This document shows, one piece after another, positions 9,055-16,258 of a stretch of DNA of 50,385 bases. How positions within the stretch are numbered: the stretch's first letter is position 1; every line of letters starts with the position of its first letter. The translations under genes and the position numbers were made by a program. The notes beneath the pieces were generated by a model that was not told the DNA's origin, did no database searches, and was given only the letters and a program-made list of their open reading frames with translations. Source of the stretch: Oscillospiraceae bacterium (GTDB lineage: Bacteria; Bacillota; Clostridia; Oscillospirales; Oscillospiraceae); the NCBI GenBank assembly GCA_015068135.1, contig SVLB01000016.1, forward strand, positions 1-50,385, given 5' to 3'.

Positions 9055-9434
9055 TCTCCCCTGCGCTCCTTCGCCTTTTGGATGGCCTCCTCCATCAGCA
9101 CCTGCACACCGTATTCCAGGATCTGCTCCACCGCATTGAGGAAATTCCCCAGTACACTCACGCCGTTTTCGCACAGTGCCAGGCTGTTGCCGGGACCCAG
9201 AAGCTGCCAAAAATCGTTGCCGGGGAAAACCTCCTCCAGCATTTTACGGCAGCGCGTATCCGCATCGGCCCATTTTTCCGCAACGGAAGCGCCCTGGGGC
9301 TTTAGCTCCGTGATCCTCTCCTCCAGGGTCAGAAACCGTTCCAGCACACTGGGATCCCGGGGGTTAAACCGCAGAATACTGCCGTTTTCCAGGGGGTATT
9401 CCTCCATACCCGTGGAAAAAATCAGCTTTTCCAT
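9051..9434 (-). CDS. Putative phage tail assembly chaperone (127 aa)
   Basis: Small acidic, helical protein between the major tail protein and the Gp15-like gene, the usual slot of the first tail chaperone (lambda gpG equivalent). The N-terminus MEKLIFSTGMEEYPL followed by LRFNPRDPSVLERFL is seen in similar Clostridia prophage proteins. It coats the tape measure during tail assembly if the analogy holds. It lies 3 bases after the tail tube stop and overlaps the next gene by 4. Confidence 0.7.
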   Translation of the reverse strand: MEKLIFSTGMEEYPLENGSILRFNPRDPSVLERFLTLEERITELKPQGASVAEKWADADTRCRKMLEEVFPGNDFWQLLGPGNSLALCENGVSVLGNFLNAVEQILEYGVQVLMEEAIQKAKERRGE

Positions 9435-9437
9435 CCT

Positions 9438-9920
9438 TTACGCCTCCTGGGGGACAAAGGCCTTATCGGCGAGCTGGAAAACGCCCTTTTCCTTTGCGCC
9501 GGTGTAGTGGATGGTGAAGGGGATCTGATAGCCGGAAATATCGCCGCCATAGCCGGTGACCTCCAAATAAGCCTCCTCCCGGATGGCAGGGAAGCCGCCG
9601 TCCTCCTCCTGCTCCCACAGCTTGACCTCCACCACATGGGTCTTCAGCTGATCAAGCACCATGCCCTCATCGATGATCTGCTGCAGCCGCAAAAACAGAC
9701 CCGTACCTGCCTCCGCGTAGTAGGGCTCTACAGCAGCGGTCTTCTCATAGCCGGAGATCCGCACAGAGGACTCGCCCAAAATATTCTTCTTGGTGTCCAC
9801 CTGGGCAGACATTTGGGTGGTGTACTCCTCCAGATCCTTACCCAGTCGCTCATATACGCCCTTTCCTTCGGCATCCACGTCGATAAAATGGGCCAAATAC
9901 TTTCTTTCAATTTTTGCCAT
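9438..9920 (-). CDS. Major tail (tube) protein (160 aa)
   Basis: Position after the neck genes and before the chaperones, size and beta-rich pattern fit a siphovirus tail tube protein. Visible motifs: HFIDVD near the N-terminus, GYEKTAAVEPYYAEAG, EAYLEVTGYGGDISGYQIPF and HYTGAKEKGVF near the C-terminus, the latter resembling the final strands of tail tube proteins of Clostridia phages. A good AAAGGAG ribosome binding site lies upstream in the 23-base gap that follows the previous gene. Confidence 0.82.
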   Translation of the reverse strand: MAKIERKYLAHFIDVDAEGKGVYERLGKDLEEYTTQMSAQVDTKKNILGESSVRISGYEKTAAVEPYYAEAGTGLFLRLQQIIDEGMVLDQLKTHVVEVKLWEQEEDGGFPAIREEAYLEVTGYGGDISGYQIPFTIHYTGAKEKGVFQLADKAFVPQEA

Positions 9921-9943
9921 TTTTAACTCCTTTCTGATTTTTC

Positions 9944-10357
9944 CTATGCAGCATAGCTGTCAAACTCCGCATCCAGCTTCACTGTATACACCGTGGTGCC
10001 CAGCTGCTTCTGCCAGTCGGCCCTGGCATTGGCGGCGGTCACCCGGCAGGGTCCGGCCGCCCCATGAAACACCGGGGTCAGTCCCAACCGGCTCTGCTCC
10101 AGTACCCAGCGGGAAAAGGCCTCCATCCAGCAGGCGCCCCCCTGCCGGGTCAAAAAGATCCGGCGAAGGGAAAAGCTGTGACGGCGCCGCTGGCGGACAT
10201 TTCCCTGCACATCCTCCTGATGCTCCAATACTTCCAGGCCCTGATAGTAAAGACCGGCAGAATCCGGTGCTACCCCCAGCTGATCCAGCTCCGGCTTTGC
10301 CGAGCCCCACTGGGGAAAGGCGCAGATCCAATCCCGCAGCTTCTCCACATCCTGCAT
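9944..10357 (-). CDS. Phage neck / tail-terminator-type protein (137 aa)
   Basis: The start at 10357 (MQDVEKLRDWI) has AGGAGG upstream; the longer in-frame start overlaps the previous gene. Order (third small gene after capsid, before tail tube) and the C-terminal beta pattern (CRVTAANARADWQKQ, VYTVKLDAEF) fit a minor capsid/tail terminator protein, which caps the tail and joins it to the head. No catalytic motif is visible. Confidence 0.68.
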   Translation of the reverse strand: MQDVEKLRDWICAFPQWGSAKPELDQLGVAPDSAGLYYQGLEVLEHQEDVQGNVRQRRRHSFSLRRIFLTRQGGACWMEAFSRWVLEQSRLGLTPVFHGAAGPCRVTAANARADWQKQLGTTVYTVKLDAEFDSYAA

Positions 10358-10358
10358 A

Positions 10359-10682
10359 TTAACCTCCTGCCTCTGTGTGATGGACCGTTCCATCCACCCC
10401 CACAGCCTTTACCCAGGCCACCTGGGACAGTCCCGGCACACTGACCGGCAAGAACCGGTCCCAATCCACCTGCTCCGGACCGATCCCGGGGTAGATCCGG
10501 TCCTCCAGCTTTAGATCCGCTTTTCCGGGGGCGATCAGCAGAAACGCCCGCTGATGCCGCCCGTAGCGCTCGTAGCTGACTTTTTTATCCGTGTGGCTGT
10601 AATGGCAGCCGGTAAGTACCGTTCTTTGTACGCCCTCCGCTCCCTTGCGATACACCGTCACCCGATCCCGACCCAGGTTCAT
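10359..10682 (-). CDS. Phage head-tail connector/minor capsid protein (107 aa)
   Basis: Small beta-rich protein (DRVTVYRKGAEGVQRTVL, LIAPGKADLKLEDRIYPG) in the second slot after the capsid gene. Proteins there act as head completion or stopper proteins in SPP1/HK97-like phages. The start overlaps the previous stop (ATGA at 10679-10682), which supports coupled translation. Function is inferred from order and size. Confidence 0.7.
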   Translation of the reverse strand: MNLGRDRVTVYRKGAEGVQRTVLTGCHYSHTDKKVSYERYGRHQRAFLLIAPGKADLKLEDRIYPGIGPEQVDWDRFLPVSVPGLSQVAWVKAVGVDGTVHHTEAGG

Positions 10683-10999
10683 GCCCCCACCCCCCGGTAC
10701 ACCCGGAAGTAAGGGGCTATGGTCAAAAGGGCTCCCCGGATCAGACCGGGCCGGTTTTCATAGCGCAAAGACACCTCTCCCAAGGTCTTTTGCACCAGCC
10801 CCAAAGGCTCCTGGCGGAGCAGATACTCCGCCAGGGCGCAGATTGCCATGGTTTCTGCCTGGGGTTCCAAAGGAGTAAGGGTATAGCGGTCTGCCAGCCA
10901 CCGAAACAGCGCCTGCGCCCGAAGGCCCAGGGCATCCCAGTCCTCCCGGGGGATCAGCGACCCCCGGAAGGTATCCGTGTAGCAGCCGTAGTCCATCAT
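10679..10999 (-). CDS. Phage head-tail adaptor, gp6-like (106 aa)
   Basis: All-helical small protein directly after the capsid gene (LRAQALFRWLADRYTL, EAETMAICALAEYLLRQ-type helices), matching the slot and shape of HK97 gp6-like / SPP1 gp15-like adaptors that bind the portal. The start shares a TGATG junction with the capsid stop; a second in-frame ATG follows immediately, so the N-terminus could be one residue shorter. Confidence 0.68.
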   Translation of the reverse strand: MMDYGCYTDTFRGSLIPREDWDALGLRAQALFRWLADRYTLTPLEPQAETMAICALAEYLLRQEPLGLVQKTLGEVSLRYENRPGLIRGALLTIAPYFRVYRGVGA

Positions 11000-11943
11000 C
11001 AGCCGATGGCGATGTCCTTCAGCACCGCGGCCTTCAGGGTGTTCTTCAGGGCAACGCCTGCCACCAGCTCCACCTCACCGGTCTTCACCGCACCGGGCGC
11101 ATTCAGGTCAGGCATGTAGGCGGTGATCACGCCGTTGCCCTGGGGAGAAATGCCGTGGAAGCCGTCCAGGCCCAGGCAGACTGCGTAAATGGCGGTCTTG
11201 CCCTCCTGGGTAGCCACCACATCCCGGCTCTCGTTGCCGTCAAAGAACTTGCCCATATCCACCATGGGGATACCGGCATAGGTCTCCACAGTGCGGCCGA
11301 AATCGTCCTTGTTGCGCTCGTAATAACCGGCACGGCGGGCAACGGAGCGCAGCTTGATGAGCATATCCCGGTTCATCAGCAGCATGGAGGCAGTGCCGTC
11401 CAGGGCGCTCAGGAAGCTGTCCATCTCGTCCAGGAAGGCGTTGTAGTTCTCGTCCAGCTCCTGGGAGGAGGTCAGGCTGACCGTGGAGGTGATCTCGTTG
11501 GCAGTGCCGGACAGCAGCTTTTTCAGACCGTCAAAGGTGCCGTTTTCGCCGTTGCCGTTAATGACCATCTCGTGGAAATAGTTGGCGGTTGCCTTGATCT
11601 TCTGCTCCGCCTGGAAGGCCAGCTCATCCACCGCACCGGAGGTGCCCTGAAGCACACGGTCTACCTGGAAGGCACCGCCCATGATGATGGCATCGGTGGT
11701 CTTCTGCTCACGCTTGGCCTCACCGGGGGTGTACTCGCTGCCCACAGTACGCACAGCGGCGGTGGCAGGGGTCTTCAGCTGGATGTAACCGTAGGTCAGG
11801 GTGGAGCCACCGGCACCGGGGCTGATCACGTTGTCAAACACCATGCCGTCCAGCAGCTGAGAGCTTCTGCGGAAGCAGTCTACCACCTGCTGATCCACCT
11901 TGTCCGCCATACCGATCTTTGCTTCATTCAGAGTAATTGCCAT
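10999..11943 (-). CDS. Phage major capsid protein (314 aa)
   Basis: Main shell protein, HK97 fold by pattern: MAITLNEAKIGMADKVDQQV near the N-terminus, then MVFDNVISPGAGGSTLTYGY, a long helix with TANYFHEMVINGNGENGTF, LLMNRDMLIKLRSVARRAG, and AGIPMVDMG, the P-domain/A-domain pattern common to capsids of Clostridia siphoviruses. Length (314 aa) is normal and no N-terminal delta domain is evident, consistent with the separate scaffold gene just upstream. An AAAGGATG-type ribosome site precedes the start. Confidence 0.92.
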   Translation of the reverse strand: MAITLNEAKIGMADKVDQQVVDCFRRSSQLLDGMVFDNVISPGAGGSTLTYGYIQLKTPATAAVRTVGSEYTPGEAKREQKTTDAIIMGGAFQVDRVLQGTSGAVDELAFQAEQKIKATANYFHEMVINGNGENGTFDGLKKLLSGTANEITSTVSLTSSQELDENYNAFLDEMDSFLSALDGTASMLLMNRDMLIKLRSVARRAGYYERNKDDFGRTVETYAGIPMVDMGKFFDGNESRDVVATQEGKTAIYAVCLGLDGFHGISPQGNGVITAYMPDLNAPGAVKTGEVELVAGVALKNTLKAAVLKDIAIG

Positions 11944-11958
11944 AATTTAATCATCCTT

Positions 11959-12414
11959 TCATTTTGTAAATCGTTCTTTTAATGCCCCCACCAGGGTGGT
12001 AGGGGTTTGGGGCGCAGTGTAGAGCGCGCCGGTACCCCCGGCGTAAGGGGGCGGGGTCTGGGTTCGGGCAAACAGATAGTCATGCTCCTTTTTCAGCTCT
12101 GTCAGAGCCTGATCCAAAGCGCTGTCCGTATCCTGCTGCCCCTGAAGTGTTTCCAGGTCCAAAACTGCGGAAATGGCCTTTACATTCCGTCCGCCGTGCC
12201 GGGTAATGGCCCGTTCCAGGCTCGCGGTAAAGGCCAGCCGGGAAAGCTCTGCGCTGTGCGCGCTGACAGCGCTGTTGTACTTCTCCTCCCAGCTTTGGGC
12301 CTGGTCCTTGTGGTGCTGGATGTCCCTGCCGTTTTCCGCCATGATGGCATCCACCACCTCCTTGGGTAAAGGCTGATCCCCCACCCGAAGGTCCTGCAAA
12401 AATTCCCGTTTCAT
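11959..12414 (-). CDS. Phage scaffold protein, Gp20-like (151 aa)
   Basis: Highly charged helical protein immediately before the capsid gene. It shows KEVVDAIMAENGRDI, a coiled-coil with a QSWEEKYNSAVSAH core, a middle segment LERAITRHGGRNVKAIS and a proline-rich stretch before the C-terminal basic VGALKERFTK, the usual layout of phage minor structural Gp20 scaffolds. The C-terminal basic tail typically contacts the capsid protein. A strong GGAAAGGAG site lies upstream. Confidence 0.85.
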   Translation of the reverse strand: MKREFLQDLRVGDQPLPKEVVDAIMAENGRDIQHHKDQAQSWEEKYNSAVSAHSAELSRLAFTASLERAITRHGGRNVKAISAVLDLETLQGQQDTDSALDQALTELKKEHDYLFARTQTPPPYAGGTGALYTAPQTPTTLVGALKERFTK

Positions 12415-12536
12415 GTTTTCTCCTTTCCGTGCTACGCTTTTTTACGATGGTCGCATCATCTGCACCCGGTCTTTTTTAACGCCCGACCGTGGGCGAAATT
12501 GACAAAAATACCTCTCCTAAGAACCATTGACAATTG
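12415..12536 (-). other. Gap between portal and scaffold genes
   Basis: About 120 bases in an otherwise overlapping operon. It holds a 16-base palindrome around 12480-12496 (CGCCCGAC/GTGGGCG type) and the host-type heptamer array at 12527-12556. SPP1-like phages normally have a minor head gene here; none is present. Confidence 0.6.
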
Positions 12537-12556
12537 TCAATCGTCAATTGTCAATT
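12527..12556. repeat. Heptamer array TTGACAA/TTGTCAA ending the portal gene
   Basis: Tandem 7-bp units that are each other's reverse complement, identical in sequence to the copy at 14864-14893 and closely related to arrays between host genes at 37561, 45382, 45630 and 50164. It supplies the final portal codons (ELTIDD) and the TGA stop. Confidence 0.85.
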
Positions 12557-13844
12557 CCGGCATCAGGTCCTCCCGGATCTTTGCCTGCTGCTCTTTCGTT
12601 TCGGCAGGTCTGCCGAAGCGCCAGCCCAGGGCGATCTCCGGCTTCAAAAGTCCCGTTTCCACCATGGTCCGGTAGGCCTCCCAGGTCTTATCCTCGTCAT
12701 AGAGCACACCGTTGCCCCAGTCCACGGAAACCTCCCCGGGCTGACCGGCTCCCTCCAGGCCATAAAGCGCACCCAGCTTGCCGCAGAGGGACAGCAGAGC
12801 CTCCAGCCCCTCCTGCCACATATGCTGCAGATCGATCACGGTCAGGTTAAAATCACCGGCTGAGGCGGCGATCTCTGTTGCGGTGCGCTCGTCCATGTTG
12901 GCATCGCTGAGCATGCCCCGTTTCAGACCTACAATGCTTTCCACATTCCGCAGATACTCCTGCTTTCTTGCCAAAAAGGACTGCTCCCGCAGATTGGGAG
13001 AAAAAATAGTAATGCCCACATGCTCCGGGTCATCGTCCAGCCCCACGAACACATGATCCTCCAGCCCCTTCGCCCCCAGCATATCCCCGGATACCACGAT
13101 CCGGCTCTGTCCACGCCGGAACTCCCCGGATAGCTGGGCCTCGTTCTCATCGATATTGCCGATGAGTTCTGCGGCGGCGGCATACACGCTCACCGCCTCC
13201 CCGGAGCCGTCCACACAGTTGAGGATGGGCGTGCGCAGCTCCACAAGCCCAACGCCATTCAAAGGCGCAGAAAACACATACCCGGGAACCAGATCCCCAT
13301 AGTCCGGGTGAGAATTCAGCGGCACTTCCTGCCCCAGGGACCGGTCATTGAGGGAGCGGTATAAGGTGTTGCGCAGGGTCAGATACCCCTGCCGATCCAC
13401 GGTCCTGCGCTCCAAAAGGGTGTAAAAATACTTTCCATGGGTAGTTTTTTCCACTGTACCCATGTCTGTGACCTTTCCCTGGGCGTCCCGGGCAAAGATC
13501 AGCACATTGGGCCGTGCCACCACCCGGAAGGAAAACCCCTTCTCTCCGGGACAGGGCTTGAGAAAGCAAGCGCCGCCAACCAGTGCCTGGCTGACGGCCT
13601 CCTTGCGCACCGACTCCACTGCCTTAACAAGACTCTGTCCAAAGCCCGTGGTGCCGGTTGCCGCATATTCTCCAAACATGGCACGGATCAGCTTGGTCAC
13701 CACCGTGTACGCCACCTTTTGGCAGGGATCTCCCCGGGACCGGTCGCCATAGTACAGCTGATACCAGTTTCCCATGGCCTTTCGCATGGCAGCAGAGGTT
13801 ATATCCGCCGCCCCAAAGGCCCCTTCATAATCGTAAATGTTCAT
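12537..13844 (-). CDS. Phage portal protein, SPP1 gp6-like (435 aa)
   Basis: Dodecameric DNA entry channel of the head. The start at 13844 (MNIYDYEGAFG) has GGAGG upstream; an ATG four codons earlier lies within that site. Recognisable blocks: WYQLYYGDRSRGD, LIRAMFGEY, a VGGACFLKPCPG core, ELRTPILNCVDGS, and RNVESIVGLKRGMLSDANM, as in portals of the SPP1 gp6 type. Length is slightly short. The last residues ELTIDD and the stop codon come from a heptamer repeat that also occurs in host intergenic regions, so the native C-terminus was probably replaced. It is separated from the terminase by two genes on the opposite strand, which is unusual. Confidence 0.9.
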   Translation of the reverse strand: MNIYDYEGAFGAADITSAAMRKAMGNWYQLYYGDRSRGDPCQKVAYTVVTKLIRAMFGEYAATGTTGFGQSLVKAVESVRKEAVSQALVGGACFLKPCPGEKGFSFRVVARPNVLIFARDAQGKVTDMGTVEKTTHGKYFYTLLERRTVDRQGYLTLRNTLYRSLNDRSLGQEVPLNSHPDYGDLVPGYVFSAPLNGVGLVELRTPILNCVDGSGEAVSVYAAAAELIGNIDENEAQLSGEFRRGQSRIVVSGDMLGAKGLEDHVFVGLDDDPEHVGITIFSPNLREQSFLARKQEYLRNVESIVGLKRGMLSDANMDERTATEIAASAGDFNLTVIDLQHMWQEGLEALLSLCGKLGALYGLEGAGQPGEVSVDWGNGVLYDEDKTWEAYRTMVETGLLKPEIALGWRFGRPAETKEQQAKIREDLMPELTIDD

Positions 13845-13957
13845 GTAAACCTCCATATTTCCATTACATCTAAGTCTAACTATATTTTCGTTACATCAAG
13901 ACAGTATAATGCCACTCAGTTTAACGGTAAAATAGGTGCAGAAAGGGTGATGATGGT
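13845..13957 (+). promoter_or_regulatory. Divergent promoter region between portal and XRE repressor
   Basis: A consensus -10 (TATAAT at 13905-13910) points rightward to the repressor; its -35 is weak. The portal gene starts at the other side. No clear minus-strand sigma-A promoter was found, so portal transcription may come from upstream. Confidence 0.5.
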
Positions 13958-14266
13958 ATGGACACCAATGAACGACTCCGACACCTGCTGATGCAACGAG
14001 GCTGGACAGAATACCGTTTGGCAAAGAAATGCGGTCTTAGCCAATCTACCATTGCAAATATTTATCGCCGAAATACCGTACCCTCAATTGCCACATTAGA
14101 GGTTATCTGCAATGGCTTCGGCATCACACTGTCCCAATTCTTTGCAGATGAAGAAATGGTTGAACTAACACCGGACTTGAAGGCCGTATTCGACAGTTGG
14201 GTCAACCTCACTCCTGAGCAAAAAGCCGCCGCCTTGCAAATGCTGCGAGCCATGGATCAATCCTAA
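13958..14266 (+). CDS. XRE-family transcriptional regulator (102 aa)
   Basis: A classic helix-turn-helix at residues about 16-45 (YRLAKKCGLSQSTIANIYRR, then VPSIATLEVICNGFGITLSQFF), followed by a short acidic linker and a C-terminal helix (LTPEQKAAALQMLRAM). AGAAAGG lies upstream of the start. The gene is read opposite to the phage late genes and ends in a strong terminator. It could be the phage repressor, but this compact type is also common as a stand-alone host regulator in Clostridia. Minus-strand late transcription from the terminase side would run through it antisense. Confidence 0.85.
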   Translation: MDTNERLRHLLMQRGWTEYRLAKKCGLSQSTIANIYRRNTVPSIATLEVICNGFGITLSQFFADEEMVELTPDLKAVFDSWVNLTPEQKAAALQMLRAMDQS

Positions 14267-14272
14267 ACCCAC

Positions 14273-14304
14273 AATGCCCACAGATTTTCGTCTGTGGGCA
14301 TTTT
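14273..14304 (+). terminator. Rho-independent terminator after XRE gene
   Basis: Twelve-base stem AATGCCCACAGA with loop TTTTCG, followed by a T5 run. In the minus direction no T-run follows, so late phage transcription should pass. Confidence 0.9.
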
Positions 14305-14343
14305 TCTGTTGGATTCTGCCCAAGACGACACCATTCAATAGAT

Positions 14344-14350
14344 TTCGACA
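14344..14350 (-). promoter_or_regulatory. Candidate Spo0A box (TGTCGAA)
   Basis: TTCGACA on the plus strand is an exact match to the 0A box TGTCGAA on the minus strand. It lies 28 bases upstream of the -35 of the Spo0A-like gene. A 7-mer occurs by chance several times in 50 kb, so position, not sequence alone, makes it notable. Confidence 0.4.
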
Positions 14351-14372
14351 GATTCCCTGTGCTAGCGTATAG

Positions 14373-14405
14373 TTAAGTTGAATAGCAATTGCAACTTAAT
14401 ATAAC
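14373..14405 (+). promoter_or_regulatory. Promoter with overlapping inverted repeat
   Basis: TTGAAT (14378-14383), 16-base spacer, TATAAC (14400-14405). A perfect 8-base inverted repeat, TTAAGTTG (14373-14380) and CAACTTAA (14392-14399), spans the -35 and spacer, as expected of an operator. Confidence 0.6.
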
Positions 14406-14422
14406 CTAAAGGAGCATCCAGT

Positions 14423-14668
14423 ATGTTACGAAACGATTGTAAACGCCAGCAAATAACAGTCGCAAACCACGCAATTGCCAAAGTGGCAAAACAAAACGGA
14501 AAATCTATAGAACAAATCCGGGCTGCAATGACAGAAGCGATTGAAAACGCATATCATTGCCCTGATCCGTCGGCACAATCGCTGTGGGCTCAGGTTCCCC
14601 GTGAGGGTCAAGTCCCCACCCCGGAAGAACTGATCCTATGGGTCGTAAGCCAGCTTTCGCAATTGTGA
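14423..14668 (+). CDS. Small protein resembling the Spo0A C-terminal DNA-binding domain (81 aa)
   Basis: Residues about 30-80 follow the pattern of the end of the Spo0A effector domain: AAMTEAIENAYHCPDPSAQ and PTPEELILWVVSQL, compared with [15 protein letters not shown] and [14 protein letters not shown] in the genuine Spo0A of this window (40113-40880). The receiver domain is absent. Small stand-alone proteins of this kind occur in Clostridia. The start follows AAAGGAGC. It has its own promoter with an operator-like dyad and an upstream 0A-like box. Possible roles are competing with Spo0A for sites or linking the embedded locus to sporulation; both are inference. Confidence 0.7.
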   Translation: MLRNDCKRQQITVANHAIAKVAKQNGKSIEQIRAAMTEAIENAYHCPDPSAQSLWAQVPREGQVPTPEELILWVVSQLSQL

Positions 14669-14873
14669 TCCATTCCCCCCCTCATCCACCATCCCGAGGG
14701 GGAAGGCTTTGCCGCTTCGCGGAGCGGGCCGGTGTAGGCACCGGCCCCTACAGTGCGTTCGTTCGCAAGGCCATTTGTTGCCGTGGCGATCCGTCATCAC
14801 TTTGCACTTTGCACTTTGCATTTTGCATTCCATTGCACCCCACATCCGCCCCTACGGATGCCCTTGACAATTG
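14664..14873. repeat. Interspersed repeats between Spo0A-like gene and phage small gene
   Basis: Holds a copy of the host-type element with CACCGGCCCCTACA (about 14728-14757), a TTTGCAC heptamer array (14801-14830) and the start of a TTGACAA/TTGTCAA array (14864-14893). No gene is seen. Confidence 0.75.
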
Positions 14874-14893
14874 TCAATCGTCAATTGTCAATT
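14864..14893. repeat. Heptamer array TTGACAA/TTGTCAA ending the 60-aa phage gene
   Basis: Same 30 bases as at 12527-12556. It supplies the C-terminal residues ELTIDD and the TGA stop of the gene read leftward from 15056. Confidence 0.85.
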
Positions 14894-15056
14894 CTCTACG
14901 CTTGCGTATTCCCTTTTCCAGACCCCGGGTATAGGCTTCCAGCTCCCGGATCCGGGCAGCAAGGCGCTGATTGTCCCGAACCAGTCTGCGGCAGTCGGCA
15001 AAGACCGTTTGTTTCGCCCACATGGGCAAAAAATGTTCCAGTAACCACTTTTTCAT
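14874..15056 (-). CDS. Small coiled-coil phage protein (60 aa)
   Basis: The start at 15056 (MKKWLLEHFLPMW) overlaps the terminase stop as ATGA, with AGAAAGGAGA upstream, which supports it as real. It has an amphipathic N-terminal segment and a basic helix (LVRDNQRLAARIRELEAYTRG). The last six residues and stop come from a host-type heptamer array, so it may be the truncated remnant of a longer gene that once ran toward the portal. No function is recognised. Confidence 0.6.
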   Translation of the reverse strand: MKKWLLEHFLPMWAKQTVFADCRRLVRDNQRLAARIRELEAYTRGLEKGIRKRRELTIDD

Positions 15057-16258
15057 GTAATCTCCTTTCTCATGACCGTGGCGCAGAAATAGCGCACATC
15101 GTCCATGGCATGATCGTTTTCCTTTACAGGGGCATCTCCCTCCGGCTGCCATTGGTAGAGGGAAAACTCCCGGATGGTATTGGTGCATTGGGGGCTGATC
15201 TGCAGCCGTCCTGCCGAGAGCAGGCTCATGACCAGGCGGATCCCCGGAAGGACCTGATTTCTTGCCTTGCGCACAGAAAACCGTCCCCGTTTGCGGATCA
15301 GGGCAATAAAAGAAGCCGCCGAAGGGTCCACGATCACATACTCGATCTGTATTCCCTCCGCCAGCTTTTCCAGGGCGCTATAATATTCTTCGTCTGTCAT
15401 AGCCGCTCCTTTCGCGCGGCCATTGTAGTAGAACTCCCGGATCCGGACCGCCCTTCCCCCCTGCAGGCACCAAAGACCGGCAGAAAAGGGGTTCATGGTT
15501 CCGTAGTCCACGGAAATATAGTATTTTCCCCCGGTGGGGATCTGATCGGTCACATGAACGGCTCGGTCAAAGGCATACACCAGCCCCTCTGCCACGCACC
15601 ACTGACCCAAAATATACCGGTTGTAGAACACCCCCGTGTACAGCCGGTGATACCGCTGCCGCACCTTTTGGGAAAGGCCCGGATTGTCGTCCATGGTAAA
15701 TTGCAGCCGAAGGACATTCTTTTCGGAAGCCTTACAGATCCATTCCTTGTAAAACCAATGCTCCGGCCCGTCGGGGTTGCAGTTGAACCATAGCCGGGAG
15801 CCTTCCACCGAGCAGCGGGCCAGGGCCTGCTCCACAAAGGACCGGGGCATCAGGGCCACCTCATCCAGCAATACCCCTGCCAGGGTAATGCCCTGGATCT
15901 GCTTATAGGAGCTTTCGTCCTGACCGCCGAACAGGTAAAACACATTGCGCCTGCCCCCAATGGTCACCGTCAGCTTATTTTCCATACGGTTTTCCCGGAT
16001 ATGAAAGCCGGGACCCAGCCAGCAGGTTAGCTGACTGATCACATTTCTGCGAAGAGAGGTCACCGTTCTTCCGCAGATGGCGAAGGACTGCCCGGAAAAG
16101 GAAGCCATGGACCATAGGAAAAAGCCGCAGACCATAGCCAGGGTCTTTCCGGACCGCACCGCTCCGTCACAGATCAGCCCATCATAGTTTTGAAACTCCG
16201 GGCGGTTCCACCAGGACAGTGCCAGCAGCTGCCGTCCGCTGAACTTCGGGGATCCCAT
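15053..16258 (-). CDS. terL: Phage terminase large subunit (401 aa)
   Basis: ATP-driven DNA packaging motor and nuclease. The start at 16258 (MGSPKFSGRQLLALSWW) follows GAGGAGG; upstream in-frame sequence overlaps the small subunit. The Walker A-like motif is at residues about 31-40 (CDGAVRSGKTL), Walker B at about 118-128 (GVLLDEVALM), and the coupling region RLWFNCNPDGPEHWFYKEW follows. Nuclease acids are visible in SVDYGTMNPFSAG and YVIVDPSAASF. Length is normal for PBSX/SPP1-type terminases. All key motifs are intact, so the packaging motor should be functional. Confidence 0.94.
   Translation of the reverse strand: MGSPKFSGRQLLALSWWNRPEFQNYDGLICDGAVRSGKTLAMVCGFFLWSMASFSGQSFAICGRTVTSLRRNVISQLTCWLGPGFHIRENRMENKLTVTIGGRRNVFYLFGGQDESSYKQIQGITLAGVLLDEVALMPRSFVEQALARCSVEGSRLWFNCNPDGPEHWFYKEWICKASEKNVLRLQFTMDDNPGLSQKVRQRYHRLYTGVFYNRYILGQWCVAEGLVYAFDRAVHVTDQIPTGGKYYISVDYGTMNPFSAGLWCLQGGRAVRIREFYYNGRAKGAAMTDEEYYSALEKLAEGIQIEYVIVDPSAASFIALIRKRGRFSVRKARNQVLPGIRLVMSLLSAGRLQISPQCTNTIREFSLYQWQPEGDAPVKENDHAMDDVRYFCATVMRKEIT

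Noticed and set aside
9044..9060. Programmed frameshift between the two tail chaperone genes
   Set aside because: No slippery heptamer was seen at the overlap; an ATGA stop-start junction explains coupling.
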